NCBI GenBank assembly: GCA_036971475.1
Contig: JBAIZL010000003.1
Span: forward strand, 48,773,342 to 48,837,341
Reading direction: 5' to 3'
DNA from: Prosapia bicincta
Lineage: Eukaryota > Arthropoda > Insecta > Hemiptera > Cercopidae
Length of the DNA stretch: 64,000 nt
Positions 45,081-57,199 of this stretch are shown here, piece by piece. The notes under the pieces were generated by a model that saw only the letters and a list, made by a program, of their open reading frames with translations, did not search any database and had not been told where the DNA came from. The stretch's first letter is position 1. Every line of letters starts with the position of its first letter. The position numbers were made by a program, and so were the translations under genes.

Positions 45081-45569
45081 TTTAATTTCTTTAGTTTTAG
45101 ATAATTAAAATTAGTTTCAACTATTTATTTTATTTTTATTAGTTTCATTTATGGAAATTTCATTTTAACTAACACTCGAAATAGGCGATGATAACCTTGA
45201 TTGATTTTTCGTGTGGAGAAAAAAAAATTAATAATATCAATAAAAAGTCAATAATTGTGAGTTCATCTACAGCTGTTTATTTATTTAATAATAGCTCTAT
45301 TTAAAAAAATATTGGGACCACTGATGAACTACCTACAGATTTTCCTTCTAACCTTTTGCATACTAAAGAATACAAAATTCATTTCACTTACATATTGTTC
45401 CTGTGGTCCTTAATTATTAGGACAGAGTACTGTACTCTGTTTATGAAATCTCTGTATTTCATGAAGAAGTCATCTTGAAAATTGTAGAAATTCCATAAAA
45501 AGAGCAAGAGTTATAAAATACAACATTAAGAGCTCAGAGGTGCAATGTTTTAGAATAAAATGTTGGGGA
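45081..45569. other. AT-rich stretch, no gene
   Basis: Nothing recognised. Confidence 0.4.
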
Positions 45570-45690
45570 AACCCCCAATACTACAAAAATAATAGAAAAT
45601 AACTAATATAAAAAGCTACCTAAGATTAAACCTTTATGTATATTTCCATTACCATGTGATCATCAACAGAGAGTCTTATTACAAAATTAC
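45570..45690 (-). mobile_element. Family F terminal sequence with decayed hammerhead
   Basis: Same sequence family as 24252-24301 and 47840-47887. On the minus strand the core reads CTGTTGA and stem II is GATCAC/GTAATG, mostly unpaired; GAAA and the ATACATA block remain. Probably inactive. Confidence 0.55.
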
Positions 45691-46004
45691 AATATAGAAT
45701 ACAATAATTTACAAACTAGACTGACTCCAACCCTTCTCCACCTCCTCTCTGCCTTCGACTAACAAACAACAGTCTGCCATCTTGAGCCATGTCAGTAATA
45801 TAAACTATAGGCTATAAGAATATATAGAATAAAAACTAATGAAAATAATGCAACATATATATTTAAAATAAAATTAATGAAGCAAAAAATATAGAGGTAA
45901 GTTAGGCCCTTTATATATATTCATTAATTTATTATTTGATCTGCCCATCAAAGATTTATTCGTAGGTAACTATTAATATTAGTTGATTTTTTATTTTTTG
46001 ATTC
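45691..46004. other. AT-rich spacer
   Basis: Nothing recognised. Confidence 0.35.
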
Positions 46005-46810
46005 CATCTTCATGTGAGCTACTAGTTCTCACTAAACACTTGTAAATATTTACAAACTTGCCTATAGTAGCACTTACTTATATTTGTTGAGGACGGCCGT
46101 TCCGGGAGATGTGTCCCATTGTCAACTCAGACCATAACTGATCTCATAGTTTACGTAGGTTAGTGTATTAGGGTGGGGGTGGGATATTATTGTGGTGTGG
46201 GTGTATTATGTGATTATTAGGAGCTATGATGTCAAAAGGTGTGTGTGAGTTGTAATGTAATTGTGTATTGAGTATGTGTGAAGCGTGTAGTTTGAAGTGT
46301 CTGTATATTTCGTATTGTTTGGTTGTGTAGCGTTAGTTATTTCTGTGTTGTTTATGAAGGATTTGTAGGTAAGATGTTATGTGTATGTAGTCATGTTTTG
46401 TGGAGTTGAGATGATCGGAGAAGTATGATTGGTAGTTATTGTTTGTTAGGGCTTTCATATGTTCTTGGTAACGTGTGTAGAAGGACCTACCTGTCTGGCC
46501 TATGTAGTAACTGGGGCATGAACTACAAGTTAGTTTGTAAACGCCAGTGGCATTGTAAATGTCGTTCATTTTATTGTTGGGTTTAAATTGTTTATTGAGA
46601 GTGTTGTATGTGGAGTGGGCTATTTTGTAGTTGTATTTCAGTAGTGTGTTGGTTAGATTGTGGGTTTTGGAAGATCTGTATGGTATTGATAAGTATTTTA
46701 TGGAATTGTTGTGTTGTGTTTGTATTTGGGTTATTAGGTTTATTTTTTAGGCAGTTGTATAATTTGTCAATCATTGTTCTGTTGTATCCGTTAGTTTGTG
46801 CTAAATAAGT
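46005..46810 (-). mobile_element. PLE family B, 3' fragment (minus) with terminal repeat
   Basis: Terminal repeat at about 46010-46150, then the endonuclease on the minus strand: GVYKLTCSSCPSYYIGQTG with RYQEH (46333-46569 open, 78 codons) and, upstream, the Asn/Thr-rich linker. It meets the plus-strand family B fragment head to head at about 46811, the left boundary of duplication copy 2. Confidence 0.82.
46333..46569 (-). pseudogene. GIY-YIG endonuclease fragment of PLE family B
   Basis: A 78-codon open stretch beginning MNDIYNATGVYKLTCSSC with YYIGQTGRSFYTRYQEH following, so the GIY (here GVY), YIG, Arg and His positions and the C-x2-C pair are intact. The frame fails shortly after TSYLQILH. 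The best-preserved endonuclease core among the fragments, but without RT. Confidence 0.75.
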
Positions 46811-46813
46811 CGC

Positions 46814-47665
46814 TTACAACACCATGATATATCGCCTGCTTAAAACACTGTTAGACAAAGAAGAACATTACTAGGAGTTAAACACCATGAAACATAAAGC
46901 ACAAACTAATGGATACAACCCAACAATGATTGATGAATTATACAACCGCCTAAAAAATAAACCTATTAACCCAAATACAAACACAACACGACAATCCCAT
47001 AAAATACTTATCAATACCATACAGATCTTCCAAAACCCACAATCTGACCAACACACTACGGAAATACAACTACAAAATAGTCCACTGCACACACAACACT
47101 CTCAATAAACAATTTAAACCCAACAACAATATCATCGACATTTACAACGCCACTGAAGCTTACAAATTAACTTGCAGTTCATGTCCCAGTTTTTACATAG
47201 GCCAGACAGGGAGGTCCTTCTACACACGTTACCAAGAACATATAAAAGCACTGACAAACAATAATTACCAATCAAACTTCGCCGATCATCTCAACTCCAC
47301 AAAACATGACTTCATAGACATAACATCTAACCTACAAAATCTTCATTAACAACACAGAAATAACCAATGATACACAACCGAACATTACGAAATATACAGA
47401 CACTTCAAACTACACCCTACACACATACTCAATACACAATTACATTACAACTCACACACACCTTTTGACATCATAGCTCCTAATAATCACAAAATAAATC
47501 CACACCACCATAATATCCACCCCCATCCTAAAACCCTAACCTATGTAAACCTTGAGATCAGTTACGGTCTGAGTTGAAAATTGGACACATCTGCTGAAAC
47601 GGTCGTCCTCAATAAATATAAGTAAGTGCTACTATAGGCAAGTTTGTAAATATTTACAAGTGTTT
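46814..47665 (+). mobile_element. PLE family B, 3' fragment (plus), uninterrupted copy
   Basis: The same fragment as 21866-24078 without the inserted element: NGYNPTMIDELYNRL, the endonuclease (EAYKLTCSSCPSFYIGQTG) and the terminal repeat at 47565-47665. The uninterrupted string acacatactcaatacac at about 47422 is the empty site for the insertion at 22501. Confidence 0.82.
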
Positions 47666-47839
47666 AGTTCTTTTGTGGTATTGGGGTTTTTCTAATATTT
47701 TTATTGTAATAATTTGAATATACAATATCAAGAGTACAGTGGTACAATATATAACAATGAAAATATTGGAAAGATATCACAAAAAGAAATACCACAAAAA
47801 TAATAAAAAATAACAAATAAAACAACTTACTTAAGATTA

Positions 47840-47887
47840 AGCCCTTATGCACATTTCGATGACCATGTCATCATCATCAGAGGGTCT
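47840..47887 (-). ncRNA. Type I hammerhead ribozyme motif (family F), copy 2
   Basis: On the minus strand: AGACCCT, core CTGATGA, stem II GATGAC/GTCATC (6 bp, perfect), GAAA, minimal stem III TGTGCA, cleavage pattern UA, then AGGGCTT. Stem I has four strong pairs, one A-C mismatch and then two weaker pairs. Compared with the copy at 24252 the inner stem I pair is restored and a different one lost. Confidence 0.82.
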
Positions 47888-47949
47888 TATTAAAAAAGTA
47901 TAATCTAGCAAATAAGAAGTTACAAACTAGAGCGATGATAGCTCTATTG

Positions 47950-48478
47950 TATTGGAGTTCTTTCCAATGTTTTCATTCTAGTACTAAATTTAAGCATAAA
48001 GATTGCAAAAATATTTTCATCTATGGCTTGGGTAAATTCATCCTTAACTAAAGATGGACGACTATTTCTGTCATTATTATGCAATTTAAATATCTATAAT
48101 TGAATTTTCTTCTTACCAATATATTGGATTTTGTCCATATACCTTATAAATCTGTTGATGAATTTAAAGTGGTTTAACATGCATTCCTTGCATTGAGAAA
48201 ATGAGTTACAGGTCTATATTCACATGTGGATTTTCAAATAAGTAAACATAAAGAAATACATACTATAAACAAATAGTGCAGCAAAAATGTTGTCTGCTCC
48301 TTCATATAAAGTCATGGTTAATACCATGCATGTGCAGAACTGTGACTGCAGAGCTAAGACTGCAGGAAGCACAGGCATGTCTTATATTCTGCATGAATTA
48401 TATAAGATCCTCTATAATGCTTTAAACATTTAGTTAGAAAAACATTTGTCACAAATTTTTATTCTTTTGTTTTTCTAG
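47950..48478. other. Intron-like AT-rich sequence
   Basis: Counterpart of 24414-24989; no gene. Confidence 0.4.
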
Positions 48479-48619
48479 AAAAGAGATACATAAAGACCGA
48501 CATTAGAATGAAAACATTGTCTCTTCAAACTCATCAAGGCAACAACTACCAACTCTTCAGCAACTATGGTTATCCTCTATATTTACTGCTACACGCAGTG
48601 ACTTTTATCTGAATTTTAG
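48479..48619 (+). other. Candidate spliced exon, copy 2
   Basis: Counterpart of 24990-25130 with the same 141-nt length, acceptor (ttttgtttttctag), donor (gtaagt) and in-frame TGA. The changes between the copies do not look like those of a protein under selection. Confidence 0.4.
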
Positions 48620-49984
48620 GTAAGTTTATCTATACAAACGTTTTGCAATTTTTTCAATACTTCTCTTGGCCACGATAGCAGCATCAAAAATGTCTAGTTT
48701 CTTAAAACATAAGAGTTTAGTCATTAATCTGACAGTCACTATCCTAAAATGAGACTTCTTTTCTCACTGTGTAAGAAGTTATTATTTTTTTGTCAACTGT
48801 GGAATAATATAATGAAATAATATTTGGCATATAACTTTACCAAAAGTTTTTTTTATTTACAAAATTTGTTCCTTTACTTTAATTGCTTATATCCCTTGTA
48901 CGTATGAATGCCTTACGTATGAATGAAAAATATATATGAAATGTTCATTGATTCACTAGGATAAAAAATTGTTATATGCATTTATGATCAAAAGAAAAAC
49001 AAGATTTATACATAAAATATAATGATGCACAGGTCTGGCTTTTTTGCTATTGTGGAAAAGAATTTTTTTTAAGATATAAAAAAATACAATACAAGTTAAC
49101 TATATCATTGTTTTTGTTATAAACCAGAGAATAATATCATAACATAATATATTTTACATATGTTTATCTGAAATTCTTTTTTTGTGTACAAAAAATATAG
49201 AAATAAAATGGTTTTCACTTTAAATATTTTTGAACCATACAGCATAAGGAACAAATTTGAAATGTATGTTAAATCTTCATTAAATCACTGAGATTAAAAA
49301 ATTATCATTTTCTTATTATATAAGATAAAACTGAAAACAAAATTCATTTTATTTGATTCCATCTTCATGTGAGCTACTAGTTTTTAACTTAAAACACATG
49401 TAAATATGTTACACTTGCATATAGTAGCACTTACTTTTATGATTGTTGAGGTCAGACGTTTTGGGCGACGTGTCCCATTGGAACTCAGACTGTAACTGAC
49501 TTCATTCATGTTATAGTTTAGGGTGGGGTGGAAATAAGGTAGGGATGATATCAAAAAGTGTATGTGAGTTATAATGTAACTAATTGGCTCACACATACTC
49601 AGTTATGCCCAATTACATTATTAGTCACATACATTTGTTGACATCATAATACCATCTAAAATACACCTACATCCCTACCCTAGTGCTTGTATAGGCAACT
49701 GTAACATATTTACAAGTGTTTTAGTCACAAATAAACATTTTTATTCAAATAAATCCTGTTGTACATTTTTTTTGCAAAGCAATCATCTCCAGAGAAATGT
49801 GGTACGACATTAGTTACATTGAATAAAACTGAGCAAGGAAATCTTTTGTTCTGAGGATTATTGTCTTTCTTGACAATGTGGACTGGTGAAGCAAATGTTT
49901 CCATACATTTGAGATATAAATATTAATCACTTTAACAATAGTTTACGATTATCTGAACTTTAATTTTGTAAATTTGATTAAACT
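48620..49984. repeat. AT-rich sequence with PLE family B terminal pieces
   Basis: Counterpart of 25131-26837. Terminal-repeat pieces at about 49395-49510 (minus) and 49680-49735 (plus). No gene. Confidence 0.5.
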
Positions 49985-50948
49985 CATTGAGACAGAATGT
50001 TTTCGATCACTATGTGGCAATCTTCATTAGTGTCTTCTGCTTGGAGATGTCGGGTTAAGCGGTGACGGTTTTAAAGGTAGGTTTCGATATTATCAAAGAG
50101 TATGTGTGTTTGTTCGTTTAATAAGTTTGTACCTTGTGTTTTTTGAGTGTCTGAAAAATTTCATATTTTTCTAGTATGTTGAGATGTGGTCCTTTTTTGT
50201 TGATGTGTAGGATTCTAGGATATGGTAAATGTCTGTGTATTTGTGTTCTGTTTCTTTTATGTGATTGTAAGATGCTGAGTTGGTGTTCTGTTTGTGCTCC
50301 TCAACTCCTTGTTTTAAAGCTGCGACCTATTTGTCTAATATAGAATTTGTTACATTTGTCACAGTTTAGTTTGTATTTGCCTGGTGCTTATAGTTTATCT
50401 TTGTTGTTAGTGTTGTTGTATTTTGTATTGTAACTTGTCATTAGTTTTGTGTGCTATTTTGTATCTTGGTTTTTGAAATTTGCGAGTTATTTTATTTGTT
50501 ATTTTGTTTATGTATGGTAATATGACGTATCTGTTTTTCCTGTCTGTGGTGTTAATTTTAGTGTTTTTTTTGTATTTTGTACCATAGTTTGTCTATTATT
50601 GTGGTGTTGTATCAATTTGTGTATGCTAAATATTTATTTGAGTCTAGTTCTTTGTTTATGTTTTATGTGGTCATTGGAACTACTTTAAGTCTATAGAGCA
50701 TGAATCTGAAGACGGCGTGTTTGTGTGGATAGGGTGGTTTGAGGTGTTGTGGATAAGTGTGTCTGTTGTTATGTGTTTCCTATAAATGTTGAAGCTGTGT
50801 TTTTGTGTGTGGCTTTTTGTTATGGTTAGGTTGAGGAAGTTTAGGGATCGATTGTTTGAATCTCTAAGGTGAAGTGGAGTTTTGGGTGTATTTTATGTGT
50901 AGGTGAGGAGTTTTTCCCATTGTCGGGTGTTGCCTCTGTATAGTGTTA
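49985..50948 (-). mobile_element. PLE family A, 3' half (minus), copy 2
   Basis: Counterpart of 26838-27785. A hammerhead remnant at 49989-50035 (minus) has core CTAATGA, stem II GATTGC/GTGATC with a mismatch, GAAA and AACATT. The coding part shows the GIY-YIG region and continues to DIITLYRGN at the right end (near 50940), slightly further than copy 1. Confidence 0.75.
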
Positions 50949-51473
50949 TGATGTCAAATTTCAATAAATGTCAACAAAAAATTGAATTAATATCAAGCAA
51001 GTAAAGATTTTAACTTCTGTAAACAATATGTAATAAACTAAGGGCAAAAATATGATAATAATGGTTATTAGAAAGAAAAATATTAAAACTAAATTAAAGA
51101 TAACTGAACCTTTTATATTTGATTCCTTTTCACAAGAGTTACTAGTTTTCACTAAAACACTTGTAAACTTATATTTGTTGTGGACGGCCGTTTCTCAACA
51201 ATGGGACACATCTCTCAAAACAGCCGTTCTCAAAAAATATAAGTAAGTGCTACTATAAGCAAGTTTGTAAAATATTTACAAGTGTTTTAGTTAGTTTTTT
51301 ACTAATTTGAATATCAAGAAATTTATAAGAGAAGTATTTTTATAGAAGCTACAAAAATACAAACATATTAAGTATATTAACTCAAGAATGGTAGTTAAGA
51401 GAAATATATTGTTATAAGATATTAAATGAATAGTATATATTTATAATGCAGCATAAAAATAATCTTATACCAG
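50949..51473. repeat. AT-rich sequence with PLE terminal palindrome
   Basis: Counterpart of 29600-30173. The back-to-back terminal repeat is at about 51150-51290 (ggacggccgtttctcaac, then aaaacagccgttctcaa). Confidence 0.55.
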
Positions 51474-51612
51474 CTGATTTGTCTGTTTCAGGTTTGACAG
51501 TCACAGCTGGGTGAGTCCAACTGATTTGTCTGCTTCAGGTTTGATAGTCACAGCTGGGTGAGTTCAACTGATGTGTCCGTTTCAGGTTTAAAAGTCGCAG
51601 CTTCATCTGAAC
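51474..51612. repeat. Minisatellite of 46-47 bp, copy 2
   Basis: Counterpart of 30174-30313 with three units, each with tttcaggttt and, in the first two, cagctgggtgagt. Confidence 0.85.
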
Positions 51613-52689
51613 AGTACCTTAGTATGACATGACTGGAAATCGACCTGAAACGGCTGCTATACAAAAGGCGGAGGGCCATATAATGAGAGGTGTGTACAAG
51701 AATATGTTGTTACAAAGATAACTAAGAAATATTATCATCACCTAAATATTTAAATGTAGTAATTACATTTGTGATGTTTAAGAATCGTCCCATTCTCTGA
51801 TAAAACAGTCAAATGGTTCAAATTAAAAATAACTATTGAAACTAGCATCCTTACGTCATACATTCTCTAATAAAACAGTCAAATGGTTAAAATTAAAAAT
51901 AACTATTGAAACTAGCATCCTTACTTCATAGTTCTTTTTATTTATTTCATTTTAAGATGTCCAGGCTTTTTTATCATGGTCACCTATGAAGAGTAAGAAA
52001 GGATTGTGAATAATAGGATTAGGGTAGGGTTATACAACCCCCTGGTATAAAACATCACCTGTGGAAAGTCTTCTAGCTAAAGTAAATCTATTCTCTATTA
52101 TAATTGGGAAAATAGTCGTAATAAGAAAAGGGTTCCTATACTTCTGTGTAAGAAGGGTAAGATAAATAAAGTGAAGTAAGGGGCAATCCCCTGATACTGG
52201 GAAAAGGAGAAAGTTATGGTGTAACTCTAAGAGGCAATGTCACCTCATAACTGTTGTACTACTCATAGAAAAACATTTTATATTTCTTACAGAGTAAAAG
52301 TTAGTATCTCATTTCAAAGATGGAAACAAATATTATTTGTGTAAAAAAAGTCATAACATAGCTTATTATCATGTGTTTTTTAAAAAATCATTCGTACCTC
52401 CTAACATGTATTTAAAGGTGTTTCTTCTGTCGCATAATTTTTGTCAGATTAAGCTAATAAAACAGTTTCCATCAGCAAGTGTCACATAAACATACAGGTT
52501 GCCGCATATAAAAGTAGCCCCATAAATAAAACGTAACACAATTACAATTATATTTGTTTATTTATGACATATCCTGGATTGTTGTAACAATTTACAAATA
52601 TCATTTAATAAAGAAGTTTCTTGATGTAATCATCTTGAATTCACTGATTAAACTAATTTTAAAAACTACTTAACTAAGTGAATACGAAA
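51613..52689. other. AT-rich stretch with a short tandem duplication
   Basis: Counterpart of 30314-31289. The block cattctctgataaaacagtc to atccttacgtcat (about 68 bp) is present twice in a row at about 51792-51929 but once in copy 1. No gene. Confidence 0.5.
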
Positions 52690-52975
52690 TTGCTTAGTTG
52701 CTGACGCGTTTCCAAACAATCGTTCCTTTACGAAGCTAACCCTCTACTAAATAGTAGTATCATTTAATATTTTGTTCAATAGTCGTAATAGTTGTAGTGC
52801 GTATGCAGTTTGTGATAAAGAGCTTTTCATCTTCAATGGTTTTTGGATTGTGGCATATATTTTATTTTTTAAATTTCCCCATAAGTAATAATTAGAAGGA
52901 GACAAATCCCGTGATCTCGACGACCATAAACCTGAGGGGATAGTACTCTCATAGGTAAAAACACATCGCACATAA
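52690..52975 (-). pseudogene. Tc1/mariner-like DDE transposase, C-terminal fragment (copy 2)
   Basis: The minus strand is open for 74 codons (52747-52971). GLWSSRSRDLSPSNYYLWGN corresponds to the W.PRSPDL.P.DFFLWG block around the third catalytic residue of the DDE_3 transposases widespread in insects, followed by KNKIYAT and the usual helical tail. The N-terminal two thirds is absent. Key aspartate in SRDLSPSNYY is followed by N at the position usually Asp. Confidence 0.75.
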
Positions 52976-54179
52976 GTCAGTGATCCACTATCCGTGTGAC
53001 AAGTGTTGTTGGTAAAATGAATATGTAATTTCGTGTGGTATTAGTTAATCAATAATTTGATAGAAAATCTCCATGTAGACATCGGTATAAATGTTATACA
53101 ATCTCGGCTAAGTTACTTGTATGTATGCTACCCTAAATGTTAAAGTGTATAGATAAAAATAGTTTCCACCCTCACTTTTTTTAAAAGCAAAATATTTTAA
53201 TTAAAGTACTTAGAAATTTATCTGTACTATTGAAACTTTTGCTAAGTTAGTCTTCGCGTCATTGTGTTTAATATTATTAATTACGAAACATAGTAACCTA
53301 AATATTTATTTTAAATATTGGATTAGTATTTATTTTTCTTCAGACACAATAAAAGTGCTTTCCTTCAGTTCAATCCATTTCTTTGGTCCAATTTGTATAA
53401 TATGGTTTTTGTTTTTTATTTTATTTTTACTAATTATAGTAACTATATTCTTTTATTCCATTTTCAACCTTAGCTCCTAACTCACACGTAAAGACTTGGA
53501 AATATATTAATGTATGCCAATGTCTATATTGGCCTTACTTTTGGTTGTTGTAGAAGAAGATTTACGGTCTGAATATATTCTTCTTGATTTCTTTTACACC
53601 TCTTTTACCCAATTACACAACAGTTTGTCGGAACATGATCAACATCTAAGTCATCTTGGAAAGTTTTACTAAGAACATTATCATCAATAACCTATCATCA
53701 ACTTAACCTACATTCGTCTGATACACATCTCCCAACAACATCAACTTCTACATCTAGCAAAAGCACATTACTTTGTTGTTCAAGTTCGCTAAACAAAAAA
53801 TCAGTTCTTTTGAATTATTATTTCAAAGACTAATGTATCGTTCGTAATTCTAGAAATTTTTGTACTATATGTATGTGGTGGGTTTTTAAAGCTTATACAC
53901 TAAAACAAAAGAAGCTACTAATAAAATAACATCAATGGTTTTGTTCTGAAATACAATACCCAACAATGCCAGTGGTTGCTGGACATATGATTTATAAGGT
54001 TGGAGAGGGTTTGGGTTAAGCGGGTTGTTTACTGTGTATTCTGATAAGGCGATAGATTTGAAGTATGTGCGAACATTCAAGATAGGTTGTTTTTGTTTTG
54101 TTGTATGATGTTTGAATATTTAAAATTTTACTGTAGTGGTTAGTTTTTTACTATGGCTTAATACTTTTTATGTTGTTGA
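52976..54179. other. AT-rich stretch, no gene
   Basis: Counterpart of 31563-32769. Confidence 0.35.
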
Positions 54180-54400
54180 TGAAACATAAATTAAAAATCC
54201 AGCTACACAACACATATACAAAACCCCCAACACACATACACAAGCATCCATACTAATTTAAATATTCCCCACATACCAAACCATAGTAAATAAATTAACC
54301 ATTACAGAAAAATTAAATATTCAAACATTACACAACACAAAAACAGCATACAAATGACCACACACTCTTCGAATCTAACACCTTATTCCATTTTATAGTA
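54180..54400 (+). mobile_element. PLE family G endonuclease fragment (copy 2)
   Basis: Counterpart of 32770-33000, nearly identical. Confidence 0.5.
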
Positions 54401-54659
54401 AACAAAAATCATAAATCATAGGTCTTGCAACCTTGAGCAATCGCCAGGAGTAGCAGGTCAGCTTCGTCAATAAAATGATAGTTTTGAAACACGCCAGCAA
54501 GTAAGTTCATCATTATTCACAATAGTTACTTATGATTTACTATAAAATTATAGTACAGTAAAACTTCCAACCAACAAATATTGTTCGTATCTGGTCAAAA
54601 GACCATTGCAAAAGTAACAATTTCTCATGCTTTTAAGTAGGGTAAATGGGAAGAAATTT

Positions 54660-54865
54660 CACCACAAAATACAAGGAGTACATAAACATACACAACCTAA
54701 TCCTAATTGCAGCATACTTATGCAAAACTCATTACACACATACACCAACATTGGCACAAACCTAAAAGTTCTATACTTTACCAATAAAAGCAGTAAACTG
54801 AACATAACAGAAAATTTTGAATTACCATGTACAAACACCACAAAAATCAAAGAGACTACATAGCT
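54660..54865 (+). mobile_element. PLE C-terminal coding fragment
   Basis: Plus-strand residues HTYTNIGTNLKVLYFTNKSS and then KLNITENFEL align with the C-terminal block after the endonuclease core in family A (KYTDIHHILKILHIHKKGPH, LNTPKQYEIY). It replaces the family C fragment found at this place in copy 1. Confidence 0.5.
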
Positions 54866-55343
54866 AGTGACAGAACACACGGTTAAAAATACAATAAAAC
54901 ACTATATACAAAAAAATAATCAACTCAGAACAACCCCACATTACAGAACACCAAAATATCACTTATCTGAGCAGACAATCTTGTCCATGACTTGCAACAT
55001 TCTACAATGCAAGTGTATTAAAGGCATTGTATTGACTAAGTGGAAACATGTCTGTTGACAAATATCACTAAGTAATGTTTGTATTACAAGTTAAATTCAA
55101 ATGTGTTAATTTTTTTGACAAAAAGAGTAAATGCACCTGTCCATATTTAAGAGTGTGTATTGTTGTGAGAAATTTGATAGATGATTCTTTTGCAATGGAC
55201 TAAGGATTGAAAATGTTATCAAAAGTTTGAGTCATTTTGTAACATGGGAGTGTCAATAAGAAGAGGTTTGGCTGTACTACATAACTTAAGGGATATAATA
55301 TGTATTGTTTGTAAGTTGTTCTAAGTGCTTGTATTGTTTCTAG
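54866..55343. other. Spacer, nothing recognised
   Basis: Not aligned with copy 1, and no gene recognised. Confidence 0.35.
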
Positions 55344-55382
55344 AATCTGCAGCTGCAGCTTTCTGCCTCTGCCTGACCCTCC
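55344..55382 (+). CDS. Candidate signal-peptide-like exon
   Basis: A 39-nt segment has an acceptor (ttgtattgtttctag) and a donor (gtaagtat). In the phase that joins it to the exon at 55942-56027 (one base out, two bases in, giving CAG) it reads SAAAAFCLCLTL, a hydrophobic, Ala-rich run like the core of a signal peptide. A start codon is not included. Copy 1 has lost or never had this segment. Weak on its own; the matching phase is the main support. Confidence 0.3.
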
Positions 55383-55941
55383 GTAAGTATTGAAATTTAT
55401 AAACATAATTTAGTATTTTTCCAAAATAGTTACTTTATTGCTTCAACAGCCTACAAAACTATTTAAAAGAAGAAAATTATGTAATATTAAAAATACTAAA
55501 CGGTATAGATGCAAATAAGAATAATTTTTTTTAAACTGTTCAACAACATCCTTTTATTTTGAAATGATCTGAAAACGAGAAAATGCTATTTTTGTTCTAG
55601 TAAGGAAGACTAAAATATTTTGTAACTAAAACTAAAAGTGTGAGGCTGTTTTAGTAATTTGCTTCTTATTTGAATATCAGGTTTTGTTGTTTTCCAAGTT
55701 AGAAAAATCATTGGGCAAACCAAATCAATACCATTATACAAACTATAACTTGATATAAAATTTGTATTTGATACTATAATTTATAGAAAACATTGTTCAT
55801 TACAACAAATGCACAGATATTCTAAACTAAAACAACATATTTACAATACTACATGAGCTGCATTTTTGTTAATAACAATTATTTTATTAGTACTATATAT
55901 ACGTGATGTATATTCATTGTTAACCTGTTTGTTTATTTTAG

Positions 55942-56027
55942 AGGGTGTGAAGTTAGGCGCCTCCCTGTGGTGCACCCTGGGTAACGCTAAATGTTCAACA
56001 AAATGTCTTCTATCAATACTTATGAAG
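55942..56027 (+). CDS. Candidate exon of a small cysteine-containing peptide, copy 2
   Basis: An 86-nt exon (acceptor tttgtttattttag, donor gtaatt). The frame with two leading bases encodes GVKLGASLWCTLGNAK then CSTKCLLSILMK, with a C-x6-C-x3-C pattern. The duplicate at 34106-34164 is in the same frame but shorter by nine codons that contain two of the three cysteine contexts. A short secreted peptide would fit the upstream hydrophobic exon. Family not identified, and the next exon supplies no further cysteine. Confidence 0.42.
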
Positions 56028-56144
56028 GTAATTATACTATATTTAAAATATGTCTTGACTATAATATTTTAATATCTTTGCTATTTCACACACACACACA
56101 AACACACACAATTGTTTAATAAATAAATAAATTCCTGTTTTCAG

Positions 56145-56260
56145 ATACTTACTTCCTTTTCATCAAGACAGCTGCCATCTAATAAACCACCAGCATTAGC
56201 GACCAGAACCACCAACACCTAAATCATCACCACCAATTGCAAACTAATTCTGTCAACCAG
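56145..56260 (+). CDS. Candidate terminal coding exon, copy 2
   Basis: Counterpart of 34276-34391 with the same splice borders. The frame continues from the exon at 55942 (phase 0) and ends at TAA 56220-56222 after 25 codons. The coding part is identical to copy 1. A donor 38 nt after the stop implies an intron in the 3' untranslated region, which is unusual but known. Confidence 0.42.
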
Positions 56261-57199
56261 GTGAATTTCTTTTCAATTTTAAGTTTTTAAAAGTACATAT
56301 TAGTCTTGCAAGAAACAAGATTAGTTTAATATACAGATTCGGCTAATATAATGTAGAATATTAAAAAGACTTTATCTCAATTGTAGAATATTATCTGTGT
56401 TTTAGCTTTATTTTTCCTAGAATTGTTATTATGCTGTTAGCAGGAAGGTTTCGAAAGGTTTTCAATAATCAGTTGATTTATTATATGTTTTTTTTCAAAT
56501 AAATGATAGACATGTATAGTTATGATTAAATAAAGAGTCAAAGATATTTATTTTAATTTTGCAAACATTTCAGATTTCAATATTAAAAAGTTGGTTTATT
56601 TTAAACTAGGGCTGAATACTTATAAATATAATATTGGTAATAATAATTCTGGGCATTTGACTACTAATAGTTGCGAGGATAATAATTTTTTTATTTTTAC
56701 CTTATATAAAAAGTATTTAGAAGAAAATTGCTAATAATATAAGAAGATTAAACATTAAAACCGGTCCTGTACTTTGTCTAATCACATTCGTTCCGTCATT
56801 ATCTCCACAGATAGTTAACATATTACCACGTTAAATTTATAACTATTCTTTATATAGAAAAAGTATATTGTGTTGATAGCATTTTATGTATTGTAAGAAT
56901 ATTAATTATGTATTAACCAAATTGCACTATTCATATCATTATAACAAACTCATAAGATATGAGACTCACTTCAGCTATTGAAAACTATTGTGAAAGTTTT
57001 AAATTTCTTAGTTCAAAGTTTAATACAAAGTTTCAAACTTTACTTTCTAATATTTCTCTTCAGTTTTTTTGATTAAATTTAAGCTACAGATATATTTACA
57101 AATTATTGATAGTTGTATGTTTTGCATATTATTAATAAATTGAATTTTATTTCATGTATTGGTATTCCTGAATTTTGTAGTCCATTGCGTTCAGTGAAA
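56261..57199. other. AT-rich intron-like sequence
   Basis: Counterpart of 34392-35329; no gene. Confidence 0.4.
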
